NCBI RefSeq assembly: GCF_002727185.1
Contig: NZ_NIZW01000002.1
Location: 558,001-622,000 of the forward strand
DNA: 64,000 bases
Reading direction: 5' to 3'
Source of the DNA: Rhodopirellula bahusiensis
Lineage (GTDB): Bacteria; Planctomycetota; Planctomycetia; Pirellulales; Pirellulaceae
The first letter of the stretch is position 1. The number at the start of each line of letters is the position of its first letter. A program made the position numbers and the translations under genes. Of this stretch, positions 59,066-64,000 are shown piece by piece. The notes beneath the pieces were generated by a model that saw nothing but the letters and a program-made list of their open reading frames with translations, ran no database searches and was not told the DNA's origin.

Positions 59066-59788
59066 TCAATGAACGGTCGAGTCGGTGAACCGTTCTGTCA
59101 ATCGTCGAGAGGAGTCGACGATGATGTCGGCAGCTTCTTCCAACAAGACAATGCCGACATTCAAAACCAAGTCGTAGAGATGAGGGTCGGATTCGTCTTG
59201 ATGGAAGTGCCCTCGGATGTAGTTCTGTCGTTGACGGTCCTTATTCAGGACCCAGTGGCGAGCTTCCTTCTCGGAGAGATGACGCTGTGACATGACTCGT
59301 TGTATGCGAAGTTTCAGCGGTGCGACGACGCGGACCGACACGCCTTGCTCTGGAGGAAGGATGTACTTCGCTCCTCGACCGACAATGACAACGTTCCCGT
59401 GCGACGCAGCCAGCAGGACGAGCTTGGAAACACGGTGCGTGTAGGTGGATTCAGAGAATCCCAGCCCGCCAATTCGAGAGGTCAGAATTTCGCTGAGCCA
59501 GTTTTCGTGCTTCTCATCCACTCGTTGAATCAGGCATCTCGGGGTCCCGTATTGCTGTTCCATGTAGTCGACGATCTCTTGGTCCAGCAGGTCCCACTGC
59601 AATTTTTCAGCGACCCGTTTTGCCAGTTCACTGCCGCCCGCACCGGCCTCTCTTGAAATCGTGATGTAGGGGCCCAGCCGCTTGTTGGCGTCCGATGGGG
59701 GGACTTCTTGTTGGCTGTGTTCCGCATGGATCCACTTCAAAACTCTCTCGTCGACACGTCGTTCTATCGCGGGGACTCGGACACTCAT
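59066..59788 (-). CDS. Cytidylate-kinase-like family protein
   Basis: The 240-residue protein has the P-loop-like start YITISREAGAGGSELAKRVA (about 41-60), where ISREAGAGG replaces a classical Walker A as in the CMP-kinase-like family. WDLLDQEIVDYMEQQYGTPR follows, then NVVIVGRGAKYILPPEQGVSVRVVAP, RIQRVMSQRHLSEKEARHWV and DPHLYDLVLNVG, which is the family's typical DxxxYDLxxN motif. Many such proteins are annotated as cytidylate kinase-like with unproven substrate. An N-terminal extension of about 40 residues precedes the fold. It stands alone; the next gene is a divergently transcribed regulator. Confidence 0.85.
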   Translation of the reverse strand: MSVRVPAIERRVDERVLKWIHAEHSQQEVPPSDANKRLGPYITISREAGAGGSELAKRVAEKLQWDLLDQEIVDYMEQQYGTPRCLIQRVDEKHENWLSEILTSRIGGLGFSESTYTHRVSKLVLLAASHGNVVIVGRGAKYILPPEQGVSVRVVAPLKLRIQRVMSQRHLSEKEARHWVLNKDRQRQNYIRGHFHQDESDPHLYDLVLNVGIVLLEEAADIIVDSSRRLTERFTDSTVH

Positions 59789-60311
59789 CGTGGTTGGACC
59801 TATTCGATTAAGGGATCGATTTTGTGAAGGACCGCACGAAAATGCAATTGATGGGCCGCGGTCGAAATTTCGCAGCCACCGCGGGGCCGCTTATCCAGCC
59901 CAGCACGGTGTGGAATGAGGCAACATTGTTTTCACGTCATTCGATTTCAGTCCCGCAGGAATGCAAGTTTCTGCATGAAAGCTGCAGGTGATTGCATTTG
60001 GAACGTTCGTTCGTTGATTCATCGGTTGCCCACGCGTGCGTCCGGGATGAAGCCCTCCAGCCTGTCGAAAGGGACGCAGTTCCGCACTGGCGAACGAAAC
60101 CGAGTGAGTTGAGCCGGTTGATTGCGTTCGTGGATTGGGCTGCGGCGTGATTGCACCGCTTTGGTCTGCTATTTGCCTTGTCAGCCACGCGGTCGCTTCG
60201 CGTCTGTGTTTGGACTCAGCCGAAGAGTCGAACGTCTTGGGCATTCATTGCCATCCGCTAGCTCATCAAGCTCGCACTGAAACCTCCCGCCAAGTCGAAG
60301 CCGATTTAGAA
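59789..60311. other. Gap upstream of the sigma-54-dependent regulator
   Basis: The 523-bp region lies between divergent genes. A stretch with spaced TGCA units (59960-60000, TGCAAGTTTCTGCATGAAAG) stands out but does not form a clear palindrome. No convincing -24/-12 element was found, and no gene. Confidence 0.4.
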
Positions 60312-61670
<1,359 letters not shown>

Positions 61671-61950
61671 AAGCTCGTGCGATTGCAGTGGATCGAATCC
61701 GAACGGGAAAGAGTAGAACAGTTGTCCCCACTTATTCCGTTGGGCAGCGCACAACAGCCAAACCATGTTGCAACCGAGTTCACTCCCCTCCGTTCGCGTC
61801 ATGCCTCTCAACACCGTCAACATTCCTCACGCCGGCCCCGTCCGGGGCGGCCGTTTCTTGGTCGCCCTCTTTCTCGGGGCTTCCACCCCGAGCTATGGAA
61901 GTCGGCCCCTCCGGGGCGATGTCGGCACACTTCGTTGCGCGCTGGTTTGT
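61671..61950. repeat. Gap with CCCCGAGCTATGG-type repeat
   Basis: This 280-bp gap between convergent genes carries a planctomycete-style repeat at about 61831-61918: GGCCCCGTCCGGGGC, CTCGGGGCTTCCACCCCGAG followed by CTATGG, then GGCCCCTCCGGGGC. Each forms a short GC-rich hairpin. It may serve as a bidirectional transcript end. Confidence 0.55.
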
Positions 61951-62823
61951 TCAGATCCGGTCGAGCAGGTCGGACTTCTTCCGGTCGAATTCTTCTTGGG
62001 TGATGTAGCCTTTATCGAGCAATCCGCCGAGGCGATTGAGCGTGTCAAACACGTCGTTCGGATTCGCTGACGCATCGGCGGCAGACGCTGGAGCAGTGGG
62101 CTGCTGTGCCGGGGCGTGTGGTTCTTGCTGCACGGGAGGAGTCGCGGGTGCTGGTTCGGGCGCCGGTGCCATTTGCGAAGTCTGTTCGACTCCGTTTCGG
62201 CTGACGACCGGGAGCGACGACAGCGGGACGACTCCGAATTGGCTGGTGAACGTGATCGAGCCATCACCGGACTGTTGTTGGCTGAAGCCGCCGATGTTGT
62301 GTTGCAATGTGTCGTACAACCAAACGTCATCGCCCGTTGCAACGGCCAAACGTTGTGCGTTGGCGAAGTACGCGTAACGCATTTGGTTCTGCGATCCGCT
62401 TGCCGATGGCGAACCGAGCTCTTGGGGCCACCAATTGCGCCGTGGGTCAGGAGCGAACAGGCTGTTTTCGCCCGAGCCCCCGCCGGCTTGTTGATCCTGA
62501 TAGTTTGAGCCACCACTTTGGCTTTGCGACTGGAAGACACCGCTGCTCGTTCCGGTTTGGTTTTCGGCGATCGAGCGAGCACAGTCGTCACACAAAGATG
62601 AGACGCGGTACTTCAAGTTCTGATTGAACATGTCACCAATCATCATCATTCCGCCGGCCATCCATTGTCCCGAGCCACCGAATTCCGGGTGCGAGAATTG
62701 GGCCATGCTTCCGTTGCCGTTGTAAACCGCCGTCAACATGTGGCTGACCGCGTCCACGGAAAATCCATGACGATTGGATAGTGTTTGGGCGATTTGCTGG
62801 CCCATCGAAGAAAGTGGCAACAT
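61951..62823 (-). CDS. SHOCT-domain protein
   Basis: From ATG 62823 the protein has 290 residues. The N-terminal part (SSMGQQIAQTLSNRHGFSVD, AVSHMLTAVYNGNGSMAQFS, GQWMAGGMMMIGDMFNQNLK) matches a pattern seen in planctomycete SHOCT proteins. A Cys pair (LCDDCARSI), a Gln/Ser/Gly-rich linker and a Pro/Ala-rich linker (about 205-250) follow, and the chain ends in a SHOCT helix pair, DVFDTLNRLGGLLDKGYITQEEFDRKKSDLL. SHOCT domains are short oligomerisation or targeting modules at chain ends; no enzymatic role is known. The frame is open to 62868. There is no signal peptide, so it is likely cytoplasmic. Confidence 0.8.
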   Translation of the reverse strand: MLPLSSMGQQIAQTLSNRHGFSVDAVSHMLTAVYNGNGSMAQFSHPEFGGSGQWMAGGMMMIGDMFNQNLKYRVSSLCDDCARSIAENQTGTSSGVFQSQSQSGGSNYQDQQAGGGSGENSLFAPDPRRNWWPQELGSPSASGSQNQMRYAYFANAQRLAVATGDDVWLYDTLQHNIGGFSQQQSGDGSITFTSQFGVVPLSSLPVVSRNGVEQTSQMAPAPEPAPATPPVQQEPHAPAQQPTAPASAADASANPNDVFDTLNRLGGLLDKGYITQEEFDRKKSDLLDRI

Positions 62824-63327
62824 GGGAGACTCGCGGGAAACACTGATAGAAACAGATTGGTAAGACACTCTACGCCATCATTGTCAACCAATTCCCCCAA
62901 ACTTCCTAGGGCCACATTTTCCGGCGTCGTTCGTTCTTCATCGAAAGTTTTGTGATGACCACGCCCGGATGACTCGATCGGTTCGGGCGTTTCATGGCAC
63001 GATCGGGGCGTCGAACCGTTTTGGGTCGCAGGGCGGAGGCTCCGGGGCTGTGATTGTCCCCCGGGCGCTTCGCTGGTTGGTGCCGGTGGACCTCAGAAGA
63101 ACAACAAGCAGAGGTGTCAAACGCAACAAGAATGCGTTTGTTAACGCGGCAGAAAGTTGCGCAGCGGAAGCATTGTGTCTCAGTAAACAACAAAGCCGCG
63201 TTCCAGGTGTGACGTTTGGTCGCAGGGACCGTCCTTAGATGGAAGGCAGGGTGCGGTCGTTCGCCTTCGGCAACGATTCGGAATGTCTGCCTTCTCTTCT
63301 TCTCTCAAGTGCTGCACGGGGATTGTC
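62824..63327. other. Gap before the dockerin-bearing gene
   Basis: This 504-bp region lies between divergent genes. It contains no gene with recognisable features; it holds both promoters. A GC-rich stretch at 63000-63075 has no clear hairpin. Confidence 0.4.
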
Positions 63328-64000
63328 ATGCCACTGCGTTGGAATCGTTTGATCGGGGCCTCGAAATCAGCTCGCTCTCGCAAGCAGCGTCGCCAATCGA
63401 CTCGCCGAAAGCTGAGGTCGGAATCCTTGGAAACGCGAAATTTGTTGGCGGCAAACATCTTTCATAACGAAGCGATGCCAGAGGACGTCAATGAGGATGA
63501 CCAAGTCACGGCGCTGGACGCTTTGACGATCATCAATCGAATGAACCGCGAGCAGGCCGGTGAAGCCAGCGACGATGGCGGCCGCGGGCAAAGAACCGAC
63601 GTCAACAACGATGGTCGCAACAGCGCGTTGGATGCGTTGATGGTGATCAATCGCTTGAATCGCGGTCAGGACGGACAAAACGATCAAGGAGGACGTGGCG
63701 ATGGGGCGGACGACGATGCCGACATGGAATCCGGTGATTCGAATGTTGGGGACACAGACGTTGGGGGCACCACGGAAGACGATTCCACAACAAACGATTC
63801 AGAGACGGATGATACAGCGACCGACGATACGACGTCCGGCGATCAAGCGGATTCGGCGATTGAGCTAACCGGCGATGCGGTTTTGGATTGGAACAACTTG
63901 TTCAACGAGTTGACGTCCAACAGCGAAGACTTTCAAAGCCCGGGTTATGCGTCTCGAGCGATGGCGATGTTGAACGTCGCGATCTATGACTCCGTCGCGA
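63328..64000 (+). CDS. Dockerin-type/LEPRxLL-like exported protein, N-terminal part
   Basis: ATG 63328 has GGGGAT at good spacing, and the frame runs off the right edge (224 codons seen). After a very basic leader (SARSRKQRRQSTRRKLRSE) comes SLETRNLLAANIFHN, like the planctomycete LEPRxLL-type export signal. Two dockerin/EF-hand repeats follow (EDVNEDDQVTALDALTIINR and TDVNNDGRNSALDALMVINR), each with the DxNxD calcium loop. An Asp/Thr/Gly-rich acidic linker of about 70 residues leads to AVLDWNNLFNELTSNSEDFQ and SPGYASRAMAMLNVAIYDSV. The last part resembles the N-terminus of vanadium-haloperoxidase/PAP2-type enzymes. The enzymatic part lies beyond the window. Confidence 0.75.
   Translation, partial: MPLRWNRLIGASKSARSRKQRRQSTRRKLRSESLETRNLLAANIFHNEAMPEDVNEDDQVTALDALTIINRMNREQAGEASDDGGRGQRTDVNNDGRNSALDALMVINRLNRGQDGQNDQGGRGDGADDDADMESGDSNVGDTDVGGTTEDDSTTNDSETDDTATDDTTSGDQADSAIELTGDAVLDWNNLFNELTSNSEDFQSPGYASRAMAMLNVAIYDSVA

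Noticed and set aside
59960-60000. Sigma-54 promoter ahead of the NtrC-type regulator
   Set aside because: The TGCA-rich stretch does not give GG and GC at the required spacing.

Overview
The window looks like a chromosomal stretch of a marine planctomycete of the Rhodopirellula type. This is inferred from gene content, not from a database match: a BBP7-type outer-membrane barrel protein, a DUF1552/DUF1592 pair, a Ser/Thr kinase with DWG in place of DFG, an ECF sigma/anti-sigma pair, a PQQ-propeller/carboxylesterase fusion, a SHOCT protein, a dockerin-type secreted protein, and intergenic hairpin repeats (CACCCTCCC type, GTAGCTCGG type). Coding density is moderate, and several gaps of 300-750 bp hold only repeats.

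Layout. 1-20081 is core-like: a serine carboxypeptidase (cut by the window edge), flavohaemoglobin hmp, mscL with an esterase, a lipoprotein MsrB, an UPF0104-type membrane protein with a small lipoprotein, a small membrane protein coupled to aroA, an N-formylglutamate amidohydrolase-like protein, parA-parB with a clear terminator and parS-like palindromes, a kinase-PAS-PAS protein, ECF sigma/anti-sigma, and a BBP7 protein. A tRNA-Gln(UUG) lies at 20238-20309. Its 3' end is repeated (21 of 23 bases) at 31160-31182, so 20.3-31.2 kb is read as an integrated island of about 10.9 kb. The island carries no recognisable integrase.

The island is the most interesting part. On the minus strand it holds a tightly packed eight-frame operon: hsdR, a RecB-like PD-(D/E)XK protein, hsdM, an unrecognised 51-residue frame, hsdS, an HNH nuclease, a 43-codon remnant of the hsdS tail, and a HEPN-type protein (Rx4H motif). 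Junctions are ATGA overlaps or gaps of 0-6 bp. An exact 84-bp duplication of the hsdS 3' end brackets the HNH gene, which looks like a recorded insertion of a nuclease cassette. Three small cargo genes of unknown function lie upstream.

31.6-38.2 kb is a heavy-metal-type RND efflux operon (His-rich secreted protein, adaptor, four-helix-bundle protein, permease, His-rich lipoprotein) without an outer-membrane channel gene. A short CGATTGAAGATTG-like repeat is present in its gaps and once in frame inside the permease. 38.5-46.4 kb carries planctomycete catabolic/secreted genes (DUF1552, DUF1592 with CxxCH motifs, a LamG-like protein, the PQQ/esterase fusion). 46.7-51.6 kb has a rhomboid protease, a CxxCH protein, small secreted proteins beside a 192-bp MITE-like insertion, and a formaldehyde dehydrogenase. 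51.8-58.7 kb is a complete HAE1-type RND drug-efflux operon (adaptor, permease with about 90 extra residues, outer-membrane factor). The right end has a cytidylate-kinase-like protein, an orphan sigma-54-dependent response regulator, a SHOCT protein and the start of a dockerin-bearing secreted protein.
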